Positions 55,466-64,000 are shown, numbered from the stretch's first letter. The stretch: DNA of 64,000 nucleotides from an uncultured Flavobacteriaceae bacterium (GCA_947500435.1 CANMRV010000003.1:479271-543270), one strand, 5' to 3'. Notes: generated from the sequence alone by a model not told the origin. Made by a program: numbers and translations.

Positions 55466-56950
55466 CTAAGCCCTTGCAGTAAGCGACTTCGTAAACACAT
55501 AACCAAAGCCGATAAAAAGCATAAAGTGAAACGGAAAGAGTCCGAAATCATTTAGCGGAATTGCGCTGTACATTCCGAAGAGAAAATAGCCCATTAAGGC
55601 AAATTCTAGAATCATATTTGGTGAAAGTTTCTTAGCCAAATATTTATTGCCTTTCCATGTTTCCTTAAGGCTATTGATGTTGAATTTCGGAGTACGTACA
55701 AACTCACTGCGTTTTCCCATATGGCCTTCTAGAACGGCAATGGAGTTATGCAAAGAGAATCCGAGGGCAACCGAGAAAAAAGTAAAGAAAATTTTGATGT
55801 AATCCACAAAATTGTCAAAGCTACTTCCTTGAATGCTTTTATAGGTAAACCAATAACATACAAACAGAATAATCGTACTCAAGACAAAGAAACTAAGTGT
55901 AGTGAACACCCAGTCTAAATGTGGATAAATTGCTTTTATATACATGGCAGGAATACTCAAGAGAGCTACCATAAATACACATAAGAACATTGAACTATTC
56001 AATAGGTGCATTACCCCGTGAAATTTTGTCTTAAAGGAAATGTTTTTAGCTGTCAATACACTCCAAACGGTTTTTCTAAAGTTTTCCGCACCACCTTTGT
56101 TCCAACGGAATTGTTGTGAACGAGCTGCACTTATAACAACAGGAAGTTCAGCAGGCGTCTCCACATCTTCCAAGTACTTGAATTTCCAATCTTTTAATTG
56201 AGCACGGTAACTTAAATCAAGGTCTTCCGTAAGGGTGTCACCTTCCCAGTTTCCGGCATCAAGAATACATTGCTTTCGCCAGATTCCTGCTGTACCATTA
56301 AAGTTGATGAAATGTCCTTTTGAGTTTCTTCCCACCTGCTCTAGCGTAAAATGCGCATCCAAGGCAAAAGCTTGAATTTTAGTAAGTGTGGAATAATCCC
56401 TATTGATATGTCCCCAACGGGTTTGTACAACTCCGATTTCAGGGTCTTTGAAATAAATAACGGTCTTTTTCAACCAATCACTATCCGGAAGAAAATCTGC
56501 ATCAAAAATCGCTACAAATTCTCCTTTTGCAATTTCCAAACCTTCTTTCAATGCACCAGCCTTAAAACCTTGACGGTTTGTACGGCGTATGTGAGTAATG
56601 TCTAAGCCTGTAGCTTTAAGTGCTTCAATATGTTTGGCGGTATCTATGACCGTATCATCAGTAGAATCATCTAAAACTTGAATTTCAAGTTTACTTTTTG
56701 GGTATTCTATTTTCGAGATGTTTTCCAATAGACGGTCCATAACATACTCCTCATTATAAACAGGGAGTTGAATGGTCACATATGGAATCTCTTTAGGGTC
56801 TAAAAGATTGAATTTTGGGGCAGTCTGATTTTGACGTTTATTACTTAGGTAATTTACCAAAAGGTTCAACTGCGCAAGGCTATAGAAGAAAATCAACAAT
56901 AGTGCGATACTATAAATTGCCAAGATGATGTAAGCGATTGTTAATCCCAT
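55466..56950 (-). CDS. GT2 processive-type glycosyltransferase (cellulose-synthase-like)
   Basis: 494 residues. One N-terminal TM, a cytosolic GT2 domain and four C-terminal TM segments. Motifs: QVLDDSTDD, FDADFLPDSDW (DxD), TLTEDLDLSYR (TED) and QQFRWNKGG (QxxRW), the set seen in cellulose/hyaluronan-synthase-like enzymes. It polymerises or transfers sugars, probably glucose or mannose, across the inner membrane. It follows the smaller GT2 gene by 1 base. The polymer is unknown. Confidence 0.9.
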   Translation of the reverse strand: MGLTIAYIILAIYSIALLLIFFYSLAQLNLLVNYLSNKRQNQTAPKFNLLDPKEIPYVTIQLPVYNEEYVMDRLLENISKIEYPKSKLEIQVLDDSTDDTVIDTAKHIEALKATGLDITHIRRTNRQGFKAGALKEGLEIAKGEFVAIFDADFLPDSDWLKKTVIYFKDPEIGVVQTRWGHINRDYSTLTKIQAFALDAHFTLEQVGRNSKGHFINFNGTAGIWRKQCILDAGNWEGDTLTEDLDLSYRAQLKDWKFKYLEDVETPAELPVVISAARSQQFRWNKGGAENFRKTVWSVLTAKNISFKTKFHGVMHLLNSSMFLCVFMVALLSIPAMYIKAIYPHLDWVFTTLSFFVLSTIILFVCYWFTYKSIQGSSFDNFVDYIKIFFTFFSVALGFSLHNSIAVLEGHMGKRSEFVRTPKFNINSLKETWKGNKYLAKKLSPNMILEFALMGYFLFGMYSAIPLNDFGLFPFHFMLFIGFGYVFTKSLTARA

Positions 56951-56951
56951 A

Positions 56952-57641
56952 TTATTTCAAACTATATTTAAAAATCCAACCAAGAATTTTTATGCCTGCA
57001 AATATACTACCTTTTACGGTGCCTGACACTTTTGAAATGCCAATTCTCTTTTTGTAACGCACTGGTACTTCGGTATATGCCAATTTCTTTTTAAGGGCCT
57101 TTAGCTGCATTTCTACTGTCCAGCCGTAGGTCTTGTCCTCCATTTCAAGTGTTAATAACTTGTCATACTTTATGGCTCTAAACGGACCCAAGTCGGTAAA
57201 TGTTGCTCTAAAGAACAATTTCATTAAAAAGGTAGCCAGCCAATTTCCAAAAATTTGCTGGGGGGTCATGCTACCTTCTTCCCTTAGTCTCTTAACCCGT
57301 GAACCAATTACAAAATCATAACCATTATTTAAAATAGGGTCAACGATTTTGGTGAGTTCTTCTGGATAATCAGAATAGTCTCCGTCGATAAATACGATAA
57401 TATTAGGGGGATTGGATTGTTCTGCGATATAATCTATACCTTTTAAACAAGCATACCCATAGCCTTTTCGGCCTTCTGTTAGTACGGTAGCGCCTGCTGC
57501 TTTTGCATTTCGAACCGTTTCGTCAGTGGAGTTATTATTGACAACAATTATTTCTTCAACGGATGCCGGAATCTCTTTAATCACTTCAGCAATTGAGTCC
57601 GCTTCATTGAAGGCGGGAATGATGACTTTGATTTTGGTCAT
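56952..57641 (-). CDS. GT2 glycosyltransferase, dolichyl-phosphate-mannose-synthase-like
   Basis: 229 residues. GT2 fold with VIIPAFNEADSIAEVI, VVNNNSTDETV and the DxD motif FIDGDYSDYP. TFTDLGPFRAIKYDKL and YGWTVEMQLKALKKK fit DPM1/polyprenyl-phosphate sugar synthases. It probably loads a sugar on a lipid carrier, the donor type used by GT-C enzymes such as the one at 48306. Its ATG overlaps the previous stop by one base. Confidence 0.88.
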   Translation of the reverse strand: MTKIKVIIPAFNEADSIAEVIKEIPASVEEIIVVNNNSTDETVRNAKAAGATVLTEGRKGYGYACLKGIDYIAEQSNPPNIIVFIDGDYSDYPEELTKIVDPILNNGYDFVIGSRVKRLREEGSMTPQQIFGNWLATFLMKLFFRATFTDLGPFRAIKYDKLLTLEMEDKTYGWTVEMQLKALKKKLAYTEVPVRYKKRIGISKVSGTVKGSIFAGIKILGWIFKYSLK

Positions 57642-58126
57642 TATTTTAAATCCGAAAGGTTGTTTTCGCGTCTAAAACTACTGAAACTGAACCATTCTTT
57701 AATTTTCTTCCCATTTTTATATTTTTCCGCTGAGGTCAATTTGGTATTGTTATACATCAAACAATAACCATTTTTGATACCGTTGCTGAGCTGACATTTG
57801 TGATTTATTTTTTCGTTTTCGTCATAGAAAAGCCACCAATTTGCTCTTTTTCCATTAGCATAATGCCCTTCCGATATCTTTTTTCCTTTTGGACTGTAAA
57901 AGTACCAATATTTAATGCGTTGATTGTTTTTGTACTCCCCTTGTTCTGAAATTTTACCGCTGGGATGATAGAATCGCCAGTAGCCTGTTTTGATACCATT
58001 ATAAATCCATCCCTCGGCCTTTGTTTTGCCCGTTTCATAATATTCTTTATGGTACATGATGTTTTCCTCAGATGGATTTCCAAAGGATAGAAAGAATGTC
58101 ATAAGCATGAATACTTTGGCAAACAC
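57641..58126 (-). CDS. Exported MORN/YwqK-like repeat protein
   Basis: 161 residues. A hydrophobic N-terminus (about 4-16) is followed by six or so repeats of about 22-24 residues such as YYETGKTKAEGWIYNG, YHPSGKISEQGEYKN and YSPKGKKISEGHYANG. These repeats form beta-hairpin stacks in MORN-like and YwqK-type proteins. The function is unknown. It starts the run of two GT2 genes, so a structural role beside the glycosyltransferases is possible. Confidence 0.82.
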   Translation of the reverse strand: MFAKVFMLMTFFLSFGNPSEENIMYHKEYYETGKTKAEGWIYNGIKTGYWRFYHPSGKISEQGEYKNNQRIKYWYFYSPKGKKISEGHYANGKRANWWLFYDENEKINHKCQLSNGIKNGYCLMYNNTKLTSAEKYKNGKKIKEWFSFSSFRRENNLSDLK

Positions 58127-58185
58127 GGGATTGTTTTTAGATTTTGTCGGAAGTATTGAAGCTACCTAACAATTTTATTATAATT

Positions 58186-58217
58186 GAGCTCCCCGCGTTG
58201 AAAAAGGAAAGGAGCTC
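58186..58217. terminator. Possible terminator or hairpin after the polyferredoxin gene
   Basis: GAGCTCC (58186-58192) and GGAGCTC (58211-58217) are perfect inverted 7-base arms with an 18-base loop. There is no good T-run on the minus strand, so this is a weak call. Confidence 0.35.
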
Positions 58218-58232
58218 TTTATCCTTTTTACA

Positions 58233-58253
58233 TTCCGTCTTCCGTCTTCCGTC
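58233..58253. repeat. Tandem heptamer TTCCGTC, three copies
   Basis: Three exact head-to-tail copies directly abut the stop codon of the polyferredoxin gene. It is a short variable-number type repeat. Confidence 0.9.
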
Positions 58254-59834
58254 TTATTTCTTATTCACCAACTCCATCAAATCAACATCATTCCCTAATA
58301 ACACTTCAGTAGGATTGATACGTCCTTCTTCTGGTCCGTTTTCTAATTTTAGAACGCCGCGAGGGCAAACTGCGGAACATACACCGCAGCCTACACAACT
58401 TGAACGTACTATATTTTCACCTTTTTGAGCATAGGCACGAACATCGATACCTTGTTCACAGTACGTAGAACAGTTTCCACAAGAAATACATTGACCACCA
58501 TTAGTCGTAATTCTAAACCTTGATTTAAAGCGTTGTACGAAGCCTAAGTATGCTGCTAATGGGCAACCAAAGCGGCACCACATGCGATTACCGAAAATAG
58601 GGTAGAAACCTGTTCCGATGACACCTGCAAATATTGAACCTATGTATACGCTGTACGTATTTTGAATACTGGAAGTTTTGATTCCGAGAACTGTACTTGT
58701 CTCTGCGAAGAAGCTATAAAGTGTCATTCCGGTCATAACAACGGCGAATACTAAAACTCCGTGAATTAACCATCTTTCGACTTTCCAAGAAAATAAGGAT
58801 TTGCTTGAGTGTTGTCTATAAGGGTCTCCTAAAGTTTCCGCCAATCCACCACATCCACAAACCCACGAACAGTACCATCTTTTTCCAAAGAAGTATACCA
58901 TCACAGGAACGATGACCACGGTTAAAACCACTCCCCATACCAAAATGAAGAGTCCAATACCTCCGCTATCTAAAAGGGATTTCAAATTCCATTGAAAAAA
59001 GAAATCATAATCTAACGGGAAAGCATTTTTGAAATCATAATATGGCATTTGTAAGCGCACCATGATTTCGGGAATCAGAAACGCGAATACGATTTGAAAG
59101 AACAGCACCGATGTGGTCCGTACCAATTGATACATATTATGGCGGTATTTAATGTACATGCGGACTGCCATTACTACCATAATCACACAATACATAAAAC
59201 CATATACAAACCAATGTCCTGCAAGATTACCACTTAAACTTTCACTAATTGGGTCTACGAGATAGGTCCAGTTTACGGCATATTCGGAACCGAAATACAA
59301 GACCATATAAAAAGAAATCAAAAAGAAAAATACAAGCCAAGCAATCCAGCCTTGACCGGTAGAGCTTTGATGGTAAATACCGTCATTCTTGATCCCCTTT
59401 TTACCAAGGGTAACAACTTGGGGCACAATGAACATGAGTGCCCCTAGAATTCCCAAGCCGAAGGTTAGAAACCACATCATTCCTTTGTTATTGGCAATAT
59501 AGCCTGTTCCAGACCTCTTACCAATGATGGAAGCCATCTCACTAGACTTTGTATATATCTTCTTTTTGTACTCTTTGTTCTTTACATGTGTTGTATTGGC
59601 GTCATCAAGTGCTTTAGAGATTTTAGAGGATAAATCAATCATCCCTGTAAATTCTTTTCCAACCACATTCTGTTGCATATCTTCAATAAAGAGTTCACTC
59701 TTTATTCGCTTCTCAGCCACAATCTCGTCAAAAGTGCTTTGGTCTAATTGGAACGACCCCATAAAAGGTAAGGCAGCGAAAATACCTAGTCCAATTAAAA
59801 AGATGGCTATTCCTATATTTTGTATTGCTTTCAT
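58254..59834 (-). CDS. Membrane polyferredoxin (NapH/NosR-like 4Fe-4S protein)
   Basis: 526 residues. Residues 1-30 hold one TM, 31-115 a soluble loop, then about seven TM segments. The cytosolic side carries CSWVCGCGGLAETLGD and RFGCPL, in place of the CxxxCP pairs of NapH/NosR. Two 4Fe-4S motifs follow: CISCGNCSTYCEQG near 446-459 and CVGCGVCSAVCPRG near 477-490. It moves electrons across or along the inner membrane. The next gene, 11 bases upstream, is an FAD/NAD oxidoreductase, the likely electron donor or acceptor. Confidence 0.88.
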   Translation of the reverse strand: MKAIQNIGIAIFLIGLGIFAALPFMGSFQLDQSTFDEIVAEKRIKSELFIEDMQQNVVGKEFTGMIDLSSKISKALDDANTTHVKNKEYKKKIYTKSSEMASIIGKRSGTGYIANNKGMMWFLTFGLGILGALMFIVPQVVTLGKKGIKNDGIYHQSSTGQGWIAWLVFFFLISFYMVLYFGSEYAVNWTYLVDPISESLSGNLAGHWFVYGFMYCVIMVVMAVRMYIKYRHNMYQLVRTTSVLFFQIVFAFLIPEIMVRLQMPYYDFKNAFPLDYDFFFQWNLKSLLDSGGIGLFILVWGVVLTVVIVPVMVYFFGKRWYCSWVCGCGGLAETLGDPYRQHSSKSLFSWKVERWLIHGVLVFAVVMTGMTLYSFFAETSTVLGIKTSSIQNTYSVYIGSIFAGVIGTGFYPIFGNRMWCRFGCPLAAYLGFVQRFKSRFRITTNGGQCISCGNCSTYCEQGIDVRAYAQKGENIVRSSCVGCGVCSAVCPRGVLKLENGPEEGRINPTEVLLGNDVDLMELVNKK

Positions 59835-59845
59835 TTTATTATCGG

Positions 59846-61192
59846 TTAAGCGTTGCTAAAAATTCGTTTCCAACTTTTTTTCTTGGGAGAAATACTGGTT
59901 CCAAATTCTGAATTGAATTTGGAGACTATTTTATGCTCATACTGTGCATAGAACTCAGGGTCGAAATTGGCATCCTTCAAGTATTCCATCACATGATTTA
60001 CATCTCGTTTCTCTGTCAACCAGCGGTCAAAGATTTCATGCCGCATCCGAATACCGAAAGTATTGATGCCTAAAAATTGCTTCGTTTCTTTATCAAAAGC
60101 TACGGTAACACAAATTTTCTCTTTGTCATCTCGCCAGTGAAAGTGTTGCTCATTTTCTTTCATTCCACGTTCGCTAAAGACCCATCCGTAGGTTTGATAT
60201 TCGAGGTCTAGGAATTTGGCGGAATTAAACCAATGCCCCGGTTTGTACTCAATCTTGTTTCCGCATATGGTTTGTGCAACGGTCTCTCCCATCATTCTAC
60301 CTGTATACCAAACCGCTTCAATCGGCCTTCGTTGACCAATGCCTTCATGCTGTTCAGCACAATCACCAATGGCGTAAATATCTTTGATGTTGGTTTCTAA
60401 ATATCGATTGACTTTAATGCCACGACCTAGTTCAATCCCCGAATCTTTTAGAAAATCGATATTGGGAGAAACGCCAGCTGTAAGTCCAACAACAGAACAC
60501 TCAATAGTTTCACCTTTGTCTGTTGTGACGGCTTTTGCTCTTCCGTTTTCATCTGCTAGAATCTCAACAAGGTTCGTAGCTAACTTTAAATCAATATGAT
60601 GTTCTAGAATATGTTCGTTTATCATCGCAGATTCTCCTGCGGGTAAAACGCCATTCCAAAAACTGGTTTCACGAACTAAAAAGGTAACAGGTATTTTTCT
60701 GCTGCGAAGCATTTCCGCCATTTCAATTCCAATTAAACCACCACCCACAATGACAGCGCGTTTACAAGTTTTGTTATCTGGTGCATTGGCCTCCAATTGA
60801 TCTAGATCTTGTTTGGAATACAAACCTTGAACTCCGGGTAAATCTTGACCTGGCCAGCCAAATTTATTTGGCTTTGAGCCCGTAGCAATAATAAGCTTAT
60901 CGTAACCTATGGTATTTCCATCGGCCAAAACCAACTTTTTATGCTTATGATCTACCGTATTGACATAGCCTTTTACCAATTCAATTCGATTCTTTTTCCA
61001 GAACCAATTTTCATAAGGTTGCGTATGCTCGAATTTCATATGCCCCATGTAAACGTACATGAGAGCAGTACGGGAAAAGAAATAGTCGGTTTCTGCAGAA
61101 ACGATTGTAATTCTTTTGTCCGAGTTTTTTCGAATGTGTCGGGCGGCTGTGACTCCGGCAATTCCGTTACCTATAATAACAATATGTTCCAT
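59846..61192 (-). CDS. NAD(P)/FAD-dependent pyridine-nucleotide-disulphide-type oxidoreductase
   Basis: 448 residues. FAD site IVIIGNGIAGVTAARHIRKN at the N-terminus, NAD site VIVGGGLIGIEMAEML near 150, and IYAIGDCAEQHEG near 285. It resembles nitrite reductase NirB or rubredoxin reductases without the extra domains. There is no signal peptide. It should pass electrons between NAD(P)H and an iron-sulphur partner. The polyferredoxin gene 11 bases downstream is the obvious partner; this pairing is inference. Confidence 0.9.
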   Translation of the reverse strand: MEHIVIIGNGIAGVTAARHIRKNSDKRITIVSAETDYFFSRTALMYVYMGHMKFEHTQPYENWFWKKNRIELVKGYVNTVDHKHKKLVLADGNTIGYDKLIIATGSKPNKFGWPGQDLPGVQGLYSKQDLDQLEANAPDNKTCKRAVIVGGGLIGIEMAEMLRSRKIPVTFLVRETSFWNGVLPAGESAMINEHILEHHIDLKLATNLVEILADENGRAKAVTTDKGETIECSVVGLTAGVSPNIDFLKDSGIELGRGIKVNRYLETNIKDIYAIGDCAEQHEGIGQRRPIEAVWYTGRMMGETVAQTICGNKIEYKPGHWFNSAKFLDLEYQTYGWVFSERGMKENEQHFHWRDDKEKICVTVAFDKETKQFLGINTFGIRMRHEIFDRWLTEKRDVNHVMEYLKDANFDPEFYAQYEHKIVSKFNSEFGTSISPKKKSWKRIFSNA

Positions 61193-61361
61193 ATGTATAT
61201 TTTGGGAATGAAAATTAGGTCGCTGTAAAAAGTAAGAACTTAATCACATTGCTTAATTTAGAAAGAATTTAAATATGAACCTATTATGTAAGGTTTGCAC
61301 ATAGTTCTCGAACTTGTAAGCCACTGATTTTGAAAATCTTAAAAAAAGCATAAAAGTAGAT

Positions 61362-61369
61362 TAATTTTG
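61362..61369 (+). promoter_or_regulatory. Putative promoter of the DUF547 gene
   Basis: TAATTTTG matches the TAnnTTTG -7 element, 60 bases before the ATG. No clear -33 element. The rest of 61193-61429 is AT-rich with no other feature seen. Confidence 0.4.
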
Positions 61370-61429
61370 TAGGGATGTTAAAATGCTTTCGACAGAGGTT
61401 TCAGTTTTGAATGACAATACCAATTTATT

Positions 61430-62149
61430 ATGAGGAAAAATATAAGTTTAGTAATCGTTTTGTTTCTTACAGCTTCTTTTGCGTTTTCGCAGAGCACTTC
61501 AGAATTCTTTTCTAAGTCCGACGCCTTTTTTAAATCAAATGTCAAGAATGGAAGAGTTACGTACAAATCTATAAAGGATAATCCCGCAGCTTTGAATGAG
61601 CTTTTAGAAATGGCAAAAGTGATTTCAGTTTCGCAAGACAATGCTGCCGAGTATCAATCTTTTTGGATCAATGGCTATAATCTTTTAGTAATTGACGGAA
61701 TCGTAAAAAATTACCCTATAAAATCACCTTTAGATAAGCCCGGATTTTTTGATGGGAACAAAAACGAAATCGGTGGCACAAAAATCACCCTTAATGATAT
61801 CGAGAATAAACTATTGCGCAAAAACTTTCCGAAAGAACCTCGCTTTCATTTTGTCTTAGTGTGCGGTGGGTTAGGTTGTCCTCCTATAATCGATGAGGCT
61901 TATACTCCTTCAAAATTGGATACACAGCTAGAAACTCAGACGAAGTTGGCATTGAACGACCCTAATTTCATTCGAGTAAATAAGAATAAGGTCAAGGTTT
62001 CCCAAATTTTTGAATGGTACCCAGGAGATTTCAAACAAGATGGGAAGAAACTCGTAGATTTTATTAATCAATATAAATCCGAAAAACTTCCGGAGAAAGC
62101 AAAAGTATCTTACTATCCATATGACTGGACGTTAAACGAAGTCAAATAA
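61430..62149 (+). CDS. Exported DUF547 protein
   Basis: 239 residues with a signal peptide ending near AFSQ. DUF547 signatures are present: YQSFWINGYNLLVIDGIVKN, HFVLVCGGLGCPPI and the C-terminal SYYPYDWTLNE. The family has no established function; members often sit near redox or membrane lipid genes. It is divergent from the oxidoreductase pair and 103 bases before an outer-membrane barrel gene. Confidence 0.9.
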   Translation: MRKNISLVIVLFLTASFAFSQSTSEFFSKSDAFFKSNVKNGRVTYKSIKDNPAALNELLEMAKVISVSQDNAAEYQSFWINGYNLLVIDGIVKNYPIKSPLDKPGFFDGNKNEIGGTKITLNDIENKLLRKNFPKEPRFHFVLVCGGLGCPPIIDEAYTPSKLDTQLETQTKLALNDPNFIRVNKNKVKVSQIFEWYPGDFKQDGKKLVDFINQYKSEKLPEKAKVSYYPYDWTLNEVK

Positions 62150-62252
62150 ATAATAAATAAAGAAGCAAAAGAATTTTCCTAAATCCATTACATATTTGGA
62201 TAGGGCTGGGCTTCTATTGTAAAACAATATCCAACGATAAAAATTAAGAAAA

Positions 62253-63185
62253 ATGAAATCATTAAGAAGTTACTTAACAGCAGCAGGTATTCTTTTCGCA
62301 ACCTCAATAGGCTTTGCACAAGATGATATGAAAGACAAAGAGGAGATGGTTGATGAGCCCGCTCAGGAGCAAAGTAATATTCAACAGTACACGCCTTCCA
62401 AACTTATAGGAAAAGGGCAGGTAGATCTAAAATGGTTCAATAATCTATATACCCAAACGAAAAGTACCTTTTCTGAAGGTGATGAGCCAAGACAAACGTT
62501 TTTCACTTCTACCTTCGAATTTTATACGGGAGTGGGGCAAAATAAGAGAGTGAATCTCGGTCTTATCGCCAGAGTGCGCTCAAATGTTATCGCTGACCGT
62601 GGCGCCTTAGATGTTTTTAGTTTTGATGGTGAAACCGGCACGGCCCGTTCTGGTTTGACAGCAATTGCCCCGTCTATTAAGTTTGTGCCTTTTGCTTCGG
62701 TTAGTAATTTCAGTATTCAAAGTTCTGTTTTTATTCCGCTTATAGATAATGAGAGTGAAGATTTTCTTCCCATAAACAATGGCAATGGCGTATTTCTAGA
62801 ACAAAACGGATTCGTATGGCAAAATCGATTGTTTTATGACTATACTTTTCCTGGGAATAAATGGCAATTGTTTACCGAACTTACAACGGAACTGAATCTT
62901 GGCGATGGGGAAAAGAGTTTTGCCAACAATAGTTTGAACATCAATCCTGGGGTTTTCTTAAGCTACTTTCCTAGTTCTAAATTTACCGTTCTTGCTCTAG
63001 CGCAACATTCATCTAGAGTGGATTTAGGAAATAATTTTGGACAGAACTTTACAGCTGTCGGTGGAGGAGCAAAATATCAACTGACAAAAGCCTTAAATCT
63101 TGAATTGTTATACACCAATTTTGTTAGGGGTAATAATACAGGCTTAGGTCAAACCTTTAATCTTGGACTGAGAGGCATTTTCTAG
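62253..63185 (+). CDS. Outer-membrane beta-barrel protein, function unknown
   Basis: 310 residues. Signal peptide ending at GFAQ, then an acidic linker (DDMKDKEEMVDEPAQEQ), then about 12 amphipathic beta strands ending in TFNLGLRGIF with the C-terminal Phe of barrel proteins. No known family is recognised. It is probably a small outer-membrane channel or structural barrel. It may be co-transcribed with the DUF547 gene. Confidence 0.8.
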   Translation: MKSLRSYLTAAGILFATSIGFAQDDMKDKEEMVDEPAQEQSNIQQYTPSKLIGKGQVDLKWFNNLYTQTKSTFSEGDEPRQTFFTSTFEFYTGVGQNKRVNLGLIARVRSNVIADRGALDVFSFDGETGTARSGLTAIAPSIKFVPFASVSNFSIQSSVFIPLIDNESEDFLPINNGNGVFLEQNGFVWQNRLFYDYTFPGNKWQLFTELTTELNLGDGEKSFANNSLNINPGVFLSYFPSSKFTVLALAQHSSRVDLGNNFGQNFTAVGGGAKYQLTKALNLELLYTNFVRGNNTGLGQTFNLGLRGIF

Positions 63186-63232
63186 AAAATATGTTTTAAT
63201 CCCTATTTTTCAAAAAATCCCCTAAAAACCCT

Positions 63233-63240
63233 TATTTTTG
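63233..63240 (+). promoter_or_regulatory. Putative promoter of the GH113-like gene
   Basis: TATTTTTG matches the TAnnTTTG -7 element and ends 18 bases before the ATG. A TTTC lies 21 bases upstream (63208-63211), near the expected -33 spacing. Confidence 0.5.
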
Positions 63241-63258
63241 CAGGCTAAGTGCAAATGG

Positions 63259-64000
63259 ATGAGGGTTTTAGGTTTTTTATTGCTTTCCTTGCTACAGTTT
63301 TCATGTGCTAGTCAGGTCGTTCCAAAAATCAATGGAGTTAGTTTTGTTGCTTCCCGCGATGAGGCAAAGCAAGAACATATTGATGAAGTGTTGTCAGTGA
63401 ATGCCAATCATGCAGCGGTAATGCCCTTTGGGTTTATACGCAATATCAATTCCCCTGAAATCATTCATAATACAGACCGACAATGGTTTGGGGAAACAAA
63501 AACTGGGGCCAAACAATATATTGAACTCCTACAGAAAAATGGGGTACAAGTTATGGTCAAACCCCAAATATGGATTTCACGGGGAGAGTTTACAGGTACT
63601 CTTAAGATGAGCAGCGAAGAAGAATGGCAAACTTTGGAAAAGTCGTACGATAACTTCATTCTTACCTATGCCGAATTAGCTGAAGAAACCAAAGCGGACA
63701 TTTTATGTATTGGTACGGAGCTAGAGCAATTCGTAAAGAATAGACCAGCCTATTGGAAAAGCCTTGTTCAAAAAATCAGAAAGGTGTATAAAGGAAAACT
63801 GACCTATGCAGCCAATTGGGATGAATATCCAAGAACTACCTTTTGGGAGGATCTTGATTATATTGGGATAGATGCATACTTTCCGCTATCCGAAGAAAAA
63901 ACACCTTCTGTGAATCAGTTAAAAGAAGGATGGAAAAAATGGAAAGCAAATATTGCTGAACTTTCAAAAGCAAAAAAGAAACCTGTACTTTTCACTGAAT
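63259..64000 (+). CDS. GH113-like lipoprotein (GTA TIM-barrel type), 3' truncated
   Basis: 247 codons are present and the frame is open at the right edge. ATG 63259 starts a lipoprotein signal MRVLGFLLLSLLQFSCAS with lipobox Cys16. An ATG four bases earlier is in a frame that stops early and is not used. The TIM-barrel segments match GH113-type mannanase-like proteins: NGVSFVASRDEAKQEHID, VMVKPQIWISRGEF, ILCIGTELEQF with the likely acid Glu, LTYAANWDEY, DYIGIDAYFPL and, at the cut, PVLFTE with the likely nucleophile Glu. Beta-mannan is the family substrate but is not shown here. Confidence 0.85.
   Translation, partial: MRVLGFLLLSLLQFSCASQVVPKINGVSFVASRDEAKQEHIDEVLSVNANHAAVMPFGFIRNINSPEIIHNTDRQWFGETKTGAKQYIELLQKNGVQVMVKPQIWISRGEFTGTLKMSSEEEWQTLEKSYDNFILTYAELAEETKADILCIGTELEQFVKNRPAYWKSLVQKIRKVYKGKLTYAANWDEYPRTTFWEDLDYIGIDAYFPLSEEKTPSVNQLKEGWKKWKANIAELSKAKKKPVLFTE

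Noticed and set aside
1..64000. tRNA, rRNA, CRISPR arrays, insertion sequences and prophage genes
   Set aside because: No cloverleaf, spacer array, transposase, integrase or phage structural gene was recognised by eye; a dedicated search was not possible here.

Overview
The window is about 64 kb of AT-rich chromosome from a member of the Bacteroidota, almost certainly a marine Flavobacteriaceae (Maribacter/Zobellia-like gene content; genus not determined). Signs of this are SusC/SusD pairs, many lipoproteins with flavobacterial signal peptides, TAnnTTTG promoter elements instead of sigma70 boxes, few Shine-Dalgarno sites, the flavobacterial mevalonate-UbiA-RluB gene order, and an arginine cluster with an ArgF' transcarbamylase. 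No rRNA, tRNA, CRISPR, prophage or insertion sequence was seen.

Layout. 1-3270: 3' part of a giant protein joining a phosphoesterase, a kinase-like region and an outer-membrane barrel. 3317-13042 (minus): tightly packed five-gene operon of exported or anchored proteins: two FG-GAP/UnbV lipoproteins, a vanadium-haloperoxidase-like lipoprotein, a membrane-anchored GyrI-like protein and a propeller-like lipoprotein. 13359-29126: sugar region with a sodium/solute symporter, xylBA, susCD, a LacI regulator with a likely operator, then beta-phosphoglucomutase, a GH65 maltose-type phosphorylase and a GH13 amylase lipoprotein. Together these read as uptake of an alpha-glucan, amylase cleavage, phosphorolysis of maltose and conversion of beta-glucose-1-phosphate to glucose-6-phosphate; xylAB feeds xylose into the pentose phosphate pathway.

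29189-37239: small membrane protein, then GDPD, HI0933-type flavoprotein and DUF1697 protein (translationally coupled), then mvaD, mevalonate kinase, UbiA prenyltransferase, a nitrilase and a pseudouridine synthase. 37282-48071 (minus): an M1 peptidase and a complete arginine cluster (GNAT, argG, argC, proC, argD, argF', argB, argE, argH) punctuated by three copies of a 70-81 bp inverted-repeat element. Residue 90 of ArgF' is Ser, which points to the N-succinyl rather than the N-acetyl route.

48306-63185: a GT87-like membrane glycosyltransferase, a SnoaL-like protein, a paraoxonase-like protein, an operon of M20 amidohydrolase + OPT transporter + DUF1177 protein, a run with two GT2 enzymes and a MORN/YwqK-like protein, a polyferredoxin membrane protein paired with an FAD/NAD oxidoreductase, a DUF547 protein and an outer-membrane barrel. 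The right end cuts a GH113-like lipoprotein. Best candidates for something undescribed: the phosphoesterase/kinase-like/barrel fusion, the haloperoxidase-UnbV operon, the M20-OPT-DUF1177 operon, and the intergenic element at 48121-48283.
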